Assembly (NCBI GenBank): GCA_002451015.1
Contig: DKBB01000260.1
Coordinates: forward strand, 1-13,472
DNA length: 13,472 bases
Source of the DNA: Acidobacteria bacterium UBA6911
GTDB lineage: Bacteria > Acidobacteriota > UBA6911
Reading direction: 5' to 3'
Below the pieces are notes generated by a model. That model searched no databases and was not told where the DNA came from. It saw only the letters and a program-made list of their open reading frames with translations. Both the position numbers and the translations under genes were made by a program. Of the stretch, positions 1 to 5,961 are shown in pieces; the first letter of the stretch is position 1, and each line of letters opens with the position of its first letter.

Positions 1-46
1 GAACAGTGCCGGGATTAAAGTTTTCTAATCTCGTATCTTTGTAAAA

Positions 47-271
47 TTATGCACAAGTACGAGATCGCTTTTCGAACTGCGACTCCTGCCGTACCAGAAC
101 CGGGCGCACCGTTTCTCTCCATAGGCTATAGCCCTTTTGGTTCAGGCGCAGTCTATCCCGTAGAAATATCCCCGCCAGAGGCGCACCCTTCGCATCGGGC
201 ATCGGCGTGGCCACATCAATAATGGTCGATATTGGAAAATTCGATGAATAAGGATACTGAAGATTGAGAGC
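47..271 (-). pseudogene. Decayed C-terminal fragment of an SGNH/GDSL hydrolase
   Basis: The minus strand carries a 74-codon open frame ending in TAA at 47-49, with no good start codon. Its middle reads IDVATPMPDAKG, then IFLRDRLRLNQKGYSLW, then RPVL. This matches the C-terminal block of SGNH/GDSL esterases, which typically reads YVDVATPM...FxxDGLHLNxxGYALW...RPxL. That block holds the catalytic Asp-x-x-His pair. Here the Asp (155-157) is kept, the following Gly is Arg, and the catalytic His is Arg (146-148, CGC instead of CAC/CAT). The frame is closed upstream by a TAA at 272-274. An overlapping frame over 216-270 reads SVSLFIEFSNIDHY, which resembles the normal run-up to the IDVATPM block and suggests a frameshift. 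The nucleophile Ser block is absent. Family recognition is from memory of the motif; the pseudogene call follows from the lost residues and broken frame. Confidence 0.6.
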
Positions 272-367
272 TTACACCGATAGGCTTTAGAATGTACTGT
301 ATTACGAAAGTCAATTACCCGTTGCCGCTGAATGCGGACAATCTCAATTTCATGACCCGCGGCAACA

Positions 368-1627
368 TTATTTTAATCTGAAGCCGGCTTCAACATTATT
401 TCGTATCCAAGGATCCACCTCTTTTTCCAGGTAAAACCGGGGCAGCAGCAGGTCGTCGTTCGAAGTGATCACTCCCTCCGACAATGCCTTTTTTTCAAGT
501 CCTGTTCCGGGGTAGATACGAATTCCTACAGTTGTTCGAAGTCCGTCCAGATCGAGAGAATTGGCAAAGTCCATGCTCTCCCGGACAGATTCCCGGGTCT
601 CGCCGGGAGCGCCTAAGAGGAGGAATCCAATGCGCCTGATTTCATTATCCGCCAGCATCCTGCACACACACCGGACCTCATCGGGATCAAAGTGCTTGTT
701 CATCCTCTTGAGGATATGTTTGCATCCGCTTTCAAATCCCAATGCCACTTCTATACACCCCGCACGCTTCATCGACCGTATCAGTTTTTCAGTCACACCG
801 TGTGGATACAAAATAGCCTTCCACTGAATGTCCAGGTGCAGATTAGCAATCGCATTGCAGAACTCAAGACCCTGGGATTCGGGAATATTGAACGAATTAT
901 CCACAACATAGAATTGTTTGAATCCCAGCCGAAACAGCTTTTCCATATACGCAGCAACCAACAAAGGGGAACGAGTCCGCACAACGCTTCCCTGAATGCT
1001 GGAGGTCGAACAATAGGAGCAGAAGTTCGGGCAGCCTCTGCGGGTTTCAATCGGGATCCATGTATCCTCGCTTTTCGGATCAAATTCAGACCATAATTCG
1101 TATTCCGGCAATGGAAATGCATCCAGATCGGTACAGAATTTCTGCTCCATACAACCTTTACGACCGCTAACATGCACGCCGGGCAAGGTCGATGGATCTT
1201 CTCCATGACTGATTCGCTCAAGGATCATGGGGAAAATCTCCTCGCCTTCTCCGTGAATCCCGAAGTCCGCACCCAGATATTCCAACACCGGTTCAGGGAA
1301 AATACTGTATCCGGCGCCTCCCAGTACGACAGGAGCGGAACAGGCGCCTTTACACCATTCGATTACGGGACGGACGTTTTTAAGAAAGAACTCAGGACTT
1401 TCCAGGCTCTGGTCATCAATATTTCGAACAGATATCCCGATCACTTCCGGCTCGAGTTCCTTAATTTTCCCGATCAAGGCAGGCTCAGGATTCTCCTTGA
1501 ACATAAGGTCGAGGAAATGGACATCGTTGCCCGAGCGTTTCGCGGCTGCTGCCACGAGCATAAGCCCGAGTGGAATCGTCGGCATATTAATCCGCTCGGT
1601 ATTGGCCGATATTAGCAATACTCTCAT
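368..1627 (-). CDS. B12-binding domain radical SAM protein
   Basis: The 419-residue protein has the two-domain layout of cobalamin-dependent radical SAM enzymes. The N-terminal half (about 1-150) is a Rossmann-like B12-binding domain. It opens MRVLLISANTER and carries VVLGGAGYSIFPEPVLEYLG at 100-119, then DFGIHGEGEE, both typical of this domain class. The usual DxHxxG cobalamin-ligand motif is not evident, so cobalamin may bind base-off without a protein His ligand, or the domain may be vestigial. The radical SAM domain has the [4Fe-4S] motif CPNFCSYC (Cys199, Cys203, Cys206), followed by a TIM-barrel-like region with LGFESG near 297 and LLLGAPGETRES near 339. Substrate is unknown; relatives methylate or rearrange lipids, antibiotics and hopanoids. 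The ATG at 1627 has AAGG about 8 bases upstream. The gene stands alone, with decayed sequence on both sides, so the context does not reveal a pathway. Confidence 0.88.
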   Translation of the reverse strand: MRVLLISANTERINMPTIPLGLMLVAAAAKRSGNDVHFLDLMFKENPEPALIGKIKELEPEVIGISVRNIDDQSLESPEFFLKNVRPVIEWCKGACSAPVVLGGAGYSIFPEPVLEYLGADFGIHGEGEEIFPMILERISHGEDPSTLPGVHVSGRKGCMEQKFCTDLDAFPLPEYELWSEFDPKSEDTWIPIETRRGCPNFCSYCSTSSIQGSVVRTRSPLLVAAYMEKLFRLGFKQFYVVDNSFNIPESQGLEFCNAIANLHLDIQWKAILYPHGVTEKLIRSMKRAGCIEVALGFESGCKHILKRMNKHFDPDEVRCVCRMLADNEIRRIGFLLLGAPGETRESVRESMDFANSLDLDGLRTTVGIRIYPGTGLEKKALSEGVITSNDDLLLPRFYLEKEVDPWIRNNVEAGFRLK

Positions 1628-1988
1628 AAGGCAACCTTACACCTTATGCGAGATGTTGTCGCAAGGATTAATTCAAAGAAGGTTTTTTATGTTAATTCCC
1701 GGCTTCGACAGGGGACCTTAAATTTATAAATACAGCTACTGGGTCACAGGCATCCTTTCCGTATAGATCCTCCTAAAGGATGAAAGGCTTACGATTATTT
1801 ATCACGGCCAGCGGTTCCTTAAGTTCTTCACACCGGTTCAGGGTGGCTTTGATTTGTTGCCGCAATCCACTCTCCGAGAATGCAGCACATTCAGGGCCTA
1901 CTCAGAAATCGCACATCCGGTTTCCGGTAACTTCCAGAAGCCCCGGATTCTTATTAGGAGGAACCTCCGATATCCGTTATGTTTTCTA
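1628..1988. other. Intergenic stretch without an intact gene
   Basis: This stretch separates the radical SAM gene from the 94-residue hypothetical gene; both run on the minus strand. The part nearest 1627 should hold the radical SAM promoter, but I see no convincing -35/-10 pair. It contains an inverted repeat, CATCCTTT at 1751-1758 and AAAGGATG at 1775-1782, with a 16-base loop. It also contains the interrupted reading frame listed separately at 1773-1976. The longer plus-strand frames here have no ribosome binding site and no protein-like composition. Confidence 0.5.
1773..1976 (-). pseudogene. Stop-interrupted small ORF, faintly Phd/YefM antitoxin-like
   Basis: One minus-strand frame reads like protein across a TGA (1902-1904) and beyond a TAG (1773-1775). 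Between those stops it encodes 42 residues containing SGLRQQIKATLNRCEELKEP and then LAVINNRKPFIL. This has the helix-then-hairpin pattern of Phd/YefM antitoxin N-termini, where the usual text is an LR..L...LD.V...EP segment followed by V..R.GKPVAVL. Upstream of the TGA the same frame gives NKNPGLLEVTGNRMCDF. Downstream of the TAG it continues EDLYGKDACDPVAVFINLR. No usable start codon is present in the central segment. The intact-looking composition on both sides of two stops suggests a decayed gene. The family guess is weak and rests on a short segment; chance is a real alternative. Confidence 0.3.
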
Positions 1989-2273
1989 TCACTTATCCGC
2001 GATTTCCCAGTTTGCTTCAAACGTATTGTCATTCAAAGTATAGGCGTACCCTAACTTTTTACCCGGATTTCGCCCCCGTTTGATTTGTGTGTAGCTGAGA
2101 AATATTGCCGGTAACAAGCGCGGCTGCCCCGTTACGGGATCATCCGAAGTGTCTTGCCAGACTTCCCTTTTCTCAGTGACTCTCCAAAGGGTGCCGTATT
2201 TCCTGCTACGGACGGTTTGTCCGACTCGAGGAAGCTTTTTTCCCTTGATAACAGCATCATGGGTCTCTTTCAT
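1989..2273 (-). CDS. Hypothetical protein, 94 residues
   Basis: I do not recognise this family. The frame is open up to 2363, but the ATG at 2273 is the likely start because GGGGGA lies 7 bases upstream, whereas upstream starts have no such site. The product starts MKETHDAVIKGKKLPRVGQT and is basic and soluble-looking, with no signal peptide or membrane segment. The central part, KYGTLWRVTEKREVWQD, and the closing stretch with aromatic residues (FLSYTQIKRGR, YAYTL, WEIAD) suggest a small beta-rich domain. A polar loop, TSDDPVTGQPR, separates the halves. The protein-like composition and good ribosome binding site favour a real gene. It may be an accessory or mobile-element passenger gene, since decayed sequence lies just downstream, but nothing shows its role. 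Confidence 0.55.
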   Translation of the reverse strand: MKETHDAVIKGKKLPRVGQTVRSRKYGTLWRVTEKREVWQDTSDDPVTGQPRLLPAIFLSYTQIKRGRNPGKKLGYAYTLNDNTFEANWEIADK

Positions 2274-2997
2274 AATCACATCCCCCATTACATATTTGGT
2301 GATGCAAACTCCTTTTCCAAAAATTGATGTATTTTGAAATTCTTCATTGCCCTCCCAGGGCATCGGTTAAAAATCTTTTGGCGACTTTCAACAAGAAAAG
2401 TGTCGTCGATATGAAGACTCCCGCCGCTTCTCGCTGCCAGGTAGAGTGTGATCTAGAAATTTCCAAGAGTTTTGCGGAGCACGATGTCATATCCTCCGCG
2501 AGAATCTTGTTTATCGGTTCTTTGTTAATCCTTGATTGAACTTGAATTAATTATATCCGGATCGGTTGAAAGGCGGAAGTGCGTTTATAACATCTACTCG
2601 TCACATTCTATAGTAGGTCCAAAACAGAGGAAGCGCAGGATGTCAGGACGGAGCGTCCGGCTTCTTCCAGCCGTCGTCCTTATGCAGGGCTGTATAAAAC
2701 CGGTTCCGAATCACAAGTATGTATGCAGAATCATTTCCGATCAAAGCAGTTGGAACATCTTAAAAATTACGCTTCGAGGCAAGCCGAAAATGCTAAACTT
2801 ACGCACAGTCATCAGCGTATTCGAATACTCGGATCCCCTGATGAAGATATACGCGAGGATAATGCTTCGGGACTTTGCTTTATTAAAAATCCATGCAGAT
2901 ACCGGTTGAAGATAAAGGAAGCGAACTATCGTTCCGAAGGGGAGATGATTCTCGATGTAAGTTGCAGATTTTCGAAATCAAAGAATAAAGAGGCATC
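2274..2997. other. Gene-poor stretch of about 720 bases
   Basis: No recognisable protein or RNA gene is visible. On the minus strand a 48-codon frame (2344-2490) and a 19-codon frame beginning MKNFKIHQF (ATG near 2346, preceded by GGGAGGGCA) run towards the 94-residue gene; either could be a leader ORF, but neither is supported by homology. A plus-strand frame at 2723-3001 ends with its TGA overlapping the ATG of the VOC gene and is listed separately. A short palindrome, GGACG-GAG-CGTCC, lies near 2646-2658. Composition is mixed and patchy, as expected of decayed genes. Confidence 0.45.
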
Positions 2998-3001
2998 ATG
3001 A
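2723..3001 (+). CDS. Doubtful 92-residue ORF overlapping the VOC gene start
   Basis: This frame encodes a hydrophilic, basic 92-residue polypeptide with no recognised domain, signal peptide or membrane segment. Its TGA overlaps the ATG of the downstream VOC gene (ATGA), an arrangement often seen with translational coupling. Against it being real: there is no Shine-Dalgarno sequence before the ATG at 2723, the sequence looks low in conserved-protein character, and another plus-strand frame of similar length covers much of the same DNA. It may be a spurious frame or a remnant. Confidence 0.2.
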   Translation: MQNHFRSKQLEHLKNYASRQAENAKLTHSHQRIRILGSPDEDIREDNASGLCFIKNPCRYRLKIKEANYRSEGEMILDVSCRFSKSKNKEAS

Positions 3002-3894
3002 AAAAAATAACATTGGGTTTCTTTTTACCCCTTTTTTGTATCCTGCCTGTAACAGTGCGAGCTCAGAGCCAAGAACCGACTCCTGCGATCAAAACGACCG
3101 CGGAAATTATGACATATCCGATGAACGTTTTTCGCCGTTTTCCCGGCGATGCCAAACCGGTCTATGATTTCTACGGCAAGCTTCTGGGACTCAAACAGCT
3201 GACTACTTACAACCTGGGCGGCAACACGAATGTTGCGCGATTCGAGATCGGGACTTCCCAGCTCAAATTCAGTGCCATGGTACCCAATCGAAAATATCAA
3301 AAAGGGCCGATAACGGATGCTACAGGCTTGCGCCTTCTCACCTTTTTTTTCCCAAGCCGGGATCCAATCGTGGAAAAATTCCGTGACAATGGATATGAGG
3401 TTCCCGAGTTCCGCCCGATACCCGGTTCCCGGCGGAGCAGCGCGCTTGTTAAAGATCCTGCCGGGCAATGGGTTGAACTGGTCATTGCTCCGGATGAACC
3501 CGGCTTCACTTATGATCAGATTGAAATCGGCCTGGTAGTTTCAAACCTCGATGTCAGCCGAAAGTTCTATCGCGACTTCATCGGTCTCGAAGAGCTCCAG
3601 CCTGTCGAGGATCCTTTTCTTAATACCACAAAGTATCCTTACAGACATGGATCCGTGATCGTAAGCCTGCGCTGTTTTGGCAAGCCGGTGCCGGCGGATA
3701 CCGGAAGCGGCGGCATCCAATATGTGGCGTCCGATGTAATAGCGGTTCAGGATCTCGCGAAGGCAAGAAACGTAAAGATCGATCAGCCGGTCAACACGCT
3801 CCAAGGTTTCGGGCTCCGATTTGTATGGCTCGACGACCCGGACGGAATTACCAATTACTTTGCAGAAATTCCGGCAACTCCTACGAAAAAATAA
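2998..3894 (+). CDS. Secreted protein with two VOC (glyoxalase-like) domains
   Basis: The 298-residue product starts with a Sec signal peptide: MKKITLGFFLPLFCILPVTV, then RAQ, with probable cleavage after Ala22. Two vicinal-oxygen-chelate domains follow. The first (about 40-165) has VYDFYGKLLGLKQL and ends DPAGQWVELVIAP, with Glu161 in the usual metal-ligand position. The second (about 172-295) starts IEIGLVVSNLDVSRKFYRDF and ends LDDPDGITNYFAEIP. Two fused beta-alpha-beta-beta-beta modules form the metal-binding cup of glyoxalase I, ring-cleaving dioxygenases and related enzymes. Substrate and reaction cannot be read from the sequence. Location is predicted to be periplasmic or extracellular, which is unusual for classical glyoxalase I but common among uncharacterised VOC proteins of Acidobacteria-like genomes. 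The ATG is preceded by AAAGAGG at suitable spacing. The downstream gene converges from the other strand. Confidence 0.88.
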   Translation: MKKITLGFFLPLFCILPVTVRAQSQEPTPAIKTTAEIMTYPMNVFRRFPGDAKPVYDFYGKLLGLKQLTTYNLGGNTNVARFEIGTSQLKFSAMVPNRKYQKGPITDATGLRLLTFFFPSRDPIVEKFRDNGYEVPEFRPIPGSRRSSALVKDPAGQWVELVIAPDEPGFTYDQIEIGLVVSNLDVSRKFYRDFIGLEELQPVEDPFLNTTKYPYRHGSVIVSLRCFGKPVPADTGSGGIQYVASDVIAVQDLAKARNVKIDQPVNTLQGFGLRFVWLDDPDGITNYFAEIPATPTKK

Positions 3895-4012
3895 TTCTGT
3901 GGTCTAGAATGCCAAATCCCTATTTTTGCTTAAGGCATATACAACTAATGTTTCGGTCATCTCTTCTTGCCATGGAAGAATTCTTTCATAGGTCCGGATA
4001 TTCATGCACTGG

Positions 4013-4339
4013 TTAGTAGAGCGTTGTACGGGCTTCATTGGAATAAGCGCTTTCATTGCCAAAGGTGTCATAGGCTGTACAGGCAAAATAATAGGTTCCG
4101 CGTTCAAGGTTCTTCACAGTATAAGTCAGAACATTGCCAACATCGTAACTTTTGTAGTAATCCCCGCTGGCTCTACCTATGTAAATCATATACCCGATAA
4201 CTACCTCATTGGGGGATGGATCCCAAGCGAGTGACACACTATTGGGTGAGACACTATTGAAAGATGAGGAACCGCCCCCCGTACCCGCGCAGGAAGTGAA
4301 TGCCAGAACCAATAATACAATCGTGACTGTCCTTAACAT
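4013..4339 (-). CDS. Small lipoprotein with one fibronectin type III domain
   Basis: The 108-residue product begins MLRTVTIVLLVLAFTSCAG, a lipoprotein signal with Cys17 as the likely lipidated residue; the -3 residue is Phe, slightly off the usual lipobox. After a Gly/Ser linker comes a single fibronectin type III fold (about 25-105). It shows SVSLAWDPSPNEVVIGYMIY, then LTYTVKNLERGTYYFACTAYD and FGNESAYSNEA, the typical W, Y-x-V-Y and Y-F-x-V-x-A-x-D pattern. It probably sits on the outer membrane and acts as a binding or structural module; no enzyme is attached. The frame is open to an ATG at 4375, but the ATG at 4339 has CAGGGG about 8 bases upstream and puts the signal peptide at the N-terminus, so I prefer it. 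A long upstream region with several hairpins may regulate it. Confidence 0.75.
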   Translation of the reverse strand: MLRTVTIVLLVLAFTSCAGTGGGSSSFNSVSPNSVSLAWDPSPNEVVIGYMIYIGRASGDYYKSYDVGNVLTYTVKNLERGTYYFACTAYDTFGNESAYSNEARTTLY

Positions 4340-4459
4340 ACACTGTACCCCTGACCCTCTAATAGGCATGCCCATTATGCGATGAGTTTCTCGATCATTC
4401 TAGATCTGATTTTCCTGAATTTCAAGCTGCATGAAACAGGGCAGTATATATAGAACCCT

Positions 4460-4494
4460 GCGGCACTGCATACAGTGCCCAATCGACGTGCCGC
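4460..4494 (-). promoter_or_regulatory. Two mutually exclusive hairpins, possible leader element
   Basis: The arm at 4462-4468 (GGCACTG) pairs perfectly with 4473-4479 (CAGTGCC) over a four-base loop. The overlapping arm at 4460-4466 (GCGGCAC) pairs perfectly with 4488-4494 (GTGCCGC). Both use the same bases, so only one can form at a time. The element lies 120-155 bases upstream of the lipoprotein start on its coding strand. The pairing is seen directly; a regulatory role is inference. Confidence 0.35.
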
Positions 4495-4634
4495 CACTAG
4501 ACAGACACCACACGAACGGCCATCGGAATCAGCGAATATTATGAATAGTGATGCGCATACTCTTCCCCCTAATCCCTTTAAAACCAATCATATATGACGT
4601 TACCAGAAGTTAGGGAAAATAAATAATGCAGCAT

Positions 4635-4653
4635 CCGATTCTCCGAGTATCGG
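4635..4653. repeat. Imperfect 19-base palindrome, operator-like
   Basis: The sequence is symmetrical about a central C at 4644: CCGAT (4635-4639) matches ATCGG (4649-4653) and CTC (4641-4643) matches GAG (4645-4647). The only mismatch is T/T at 4640 and 4648. The three-base inner arms around one central base cannot fold tightly as RNA, so a protein-binding site on DNA is as likely as a hairpin. No regulator gene is visible nearby. Confidence 0.3.
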
Positions 4654-4674
4654 GTAAAATATTGCTATCCTAAT

Positions 4675-4692
4675 AAAAGAACCCGTTCTTTT
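4675..4692. terminator. A/T-flanked inverted repeat, possible bidirectional terminator
   Basis: AAAAGAAC (4675-4682) and GTTCTTTT (4685-4692) are perfect inverted repeats around CC. On the minus strand the stem ends in TTTTATT, and on the plus strand in TTTTCAT, so a weak intrinsic terminator is possible in either direction. It lies about 90 bases past the tRNA-Lys 3' end. The stem is short in G/C pairs, so termination would be inefficient; a regulator site is an alternative. Confidence 0.3.
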
Positions 4693-4749
4693 CATATGCA
4701 AAAATGGTCAAATATAGGCCAAAACCGAGTGAAATCACAAAATTGATAC

Positions 4750-4775
4750 CGCTATTTAATTGATTATGAATAGCG
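4750..4775 (-). terminator. Inverted repeat just downstream of tRNA-Lys
   Basis: CGCTATT (4750-4756) and AATAGCG (4769-4775) form a perfect 7-base-pair stem with a 12-base loop, starting 5 bases after the tRNA 3' end on the transcribed strand. On that strand the stem is followed by GTATCAATTTT, a weak T-rich tail. It may end the tRNA transcript or mark the 3' processing region. Confidence 0.35.
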
Positions 4776-4780
4776 ATATT

Positions 4781-4856
4781 TGGTGAGCCGTGTTGGATTC
4801 GAACCAACGACCCTCTGCTTAAAAGGCAGATGCTCTGCCGACTGAGCTAACGGCCC
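4781..4856 (-). tRNA. tRNA-Lys (anticodon UUU)
   Basis: The minus strand gives a 76-base cloverleaf. The acceptor stem GGGCCGT pairs with ACGGCTC (one G-U pair), followed by discriminator A and an encoded CCA (4781-4783 on the plus strand read TGG). The D arm contains TAGCTCAGTCGGCAGAGC. The anticodon stem TCTGC/GCAGA encloses the loop CTTTTAA, giving anticodon TTT at 4821-4823. The T arm reads GTTGGTTCGAATCCAAC. All features are canonical. It is a single tRNA gene with no neighbouring tRNA in the window, and no integrase gene is attached to it here. Confidence 0.97.
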
Positions 4857-4958
4857 ACGTTATGTTGAGGGGAAGATTAACATGCATGCGAAAGGTTTAA
4901 AAGGCAGTTCTTAAAAAAAATATTTCGGTTATTCTCAATAAAATGCTCTGTTTATCCG

Positions 4959-5687
4959 TTATTTCTTCAAAAGGCTGACGCTTCCGGAAACAGAGGAAAT
5001 ATGCAACATCTGCATACCGGATCCCAGCTTCCCTCTTGCGGTATTCTCCCCATATCGACGCTGGTGGATGTCGATGGGAAAATTCGTCTTCAAATCACCA
5101 CTCTTACTCTTCATGTCAACCAGGGCTTCAAAGTCTTTGGGCGCGGTGACCCTTATATCTCCACTCAGGGAAGCAAATCGCATCTGGCTTCTGCCCTGGG
5201 ATTGGTTAATCTCCGCTTCCAGGCGGCCGCTTACGGAACGGGCGAACACGAAACCATTAACATTCACACACCGGACCTCCCCACGGGAGCTCTCGGCGAT
5301 CAGCCCCCCGTTGAAGTCTCTGACTTCAATTTTTCCGCTGCCGGACTTCAATTCCATAAAAATTGGATTTGAATTGGGAACCTTTATCTCGAAATCCACT
5401 TTGGTCTTGGTACTTTTGAATTTCGGATACATAGAAAGCAGCACGATATGGGGGCCGAAACTCTTGTCGATTATCTGTATTTCTTCCTGGTCCGGTCCTT
5501 CCTTGCGGGCAACAATTTTTATATCTTCCCCGTCATATCCTGTGACATTTACATTCCCCATCTCATTGTCAATGGTAATGTGTCTGCCGGGGACAAGGGC
5601 ATAACTGCGTTCGAAATCCTGCGTAGCCCTGAGCTGAACGCCGACGGCAATGATACATATCAGGCTGAAAGCAGTTTTTCGTATCAT
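4959..5687 (-). CDS. Exported DUF4097-type beta-solenoid protein
   Basis: The 242-residue product starts MIRKTAFSLICIIAVGVQLR, a signal peptide probably cut after the following Ala. The mature part is rich in short repeated beta strands with Gly, Ser and Asp turns, such as ITIDNEMGNVNVTGYDGEDI, LKSGSGKIEVRDFNGG, ESSRGEVRCVNVNG, ARSVSGRLEAEI, FASLSGDIRVTAP and MKSKSGDLKTNFP. The recurrent S-x-S-G-x-[IL] pattern is characteristic of DUF4097/adhesin-like right-handed solenoids found in the envelope of many bacteria. Function is unknown; relatives accompany anti-sigma factors or membrane stress genes. The start is supported by GGAGGG 9 bases before the ATG. It lies 274 bases downstream of purA, beyond a probable terminator, so it likely has its own promoter; an A/T-rich TATATATAGA near 5840 is a candidate -10 region. 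Confidence 0.8.
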   Translation of the reverse strand: MIRKTAFSLICIIAVGVQLRATQDFERSYALVPGRHITIDNEMGNVNVTGYDGEDIKIVARKEGPDQEEIQIIDKSFGPHIVLLSMYPKFKSTKTKVDFEIKVPNSNPIFMELKSGSGKIEVRDFNGGLIAESSRGEVRCVNVNGFVFARSVSGRLEAEINQSQGRSQMRFASLSGDIRVTAPKDFEALVDMKSKSGDLKTNFPIDIHQRRYGENTARGKLGSGMQMLHISSVSGSVSLLKK

Positions 5688-5923
5688 TAACTTGGCCCTC
5701 CAGCATTCCGTCCGGTAATCAGCAGGGAGTATTTATTCCGACTCCAGGGGCCGGTTTCGGCTAAACACTTTCAGTATCTGACCCCGGGGAATAGCCTGCT
5801 TCGAACAATTCCGGCGCGAACGCTCCTAAAAGCCCACTCTATATATATTTAGATTACATTACGTAAGTCATGTTTTCATATTTTTTTTTGGGACTACAAA
5901 TATTATTCAGGCGGGACCTGCAG

Positions 5924-5945
5924 AAAAACCTGGAAAGCGCTTCCA
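5924..5945 (-). terminator. Probable Rho-independent terminator of purA
   Basis: On the minus strand, 16 bases past the purA stop, TGGAA pairs with TTCCA around GCGCT (plus coordinates 5931-5945), followed by GG and a run of five T (5924-5928). The stem is short but position, polarity and T run fit an intrinsic terminator. It separates purA from the DUF4097 gene. Confidence 0.5.
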
Positions 5946-5961
5946 ACAAAACAGTATGCAT

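Larger units (their letters stand above)
4340..4780. other. Palindrome-rich intergenic region between tRNA-Lys and the FN3 lipoprotein
   Basis: Both flanking genes are on the minus strand, so this DNA is downstream of the tRNA and upstream of the lipoprotein gene. The longest minus frame (4375-4587) has no protein-like character beyond one hydrophobic patch. The region holds, from the lipoprotein side, a pair of competing hairpins (4460-4494), an imperfect 19-base palindrome (4635-4653), an 18-base inverted repeat (4675-4692) and a tRNA-proximal inverted repeat (4750-4775). Each is listed separately. No clear promoter for the lipoprotein gene is visible. Confidence 0.5.

Noticed and set aside
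3904..4005. A 33-codon minus-strand frame (MNIRTYERILPWQEEM...) just downstream of the FN3 lipoprotein gene
   Set aside because: It reads somewhat like protein, but has no ribosome binding site and no recognised family; it lies in the short convergent gap and is probably chance.
4375..4587. A 70-codon minus-strand frame upstream of the lipoprotein gene
   Set aside because: Composition is not protein-like, the start lacks a ribosome binding site, and the frame spans the competing hairpins, so it is more likely untranslated leader.
4781..4856. Integration of a mobile element at tRNA-Lys
   Set aside because: No integrase and no second copy of the tRNA 3' end were seen within the window; the tRNA is intact with its own CCA.
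5931..5945. A site resembling a catabolite-repression operator (cre-like), read in the TGGAAAGCGCTTCCA sequence
   Set aside because: The centre of symmetry is GC rather than CG, it lies after the purA stop, and the following T run makes a terminator the simpler reading.
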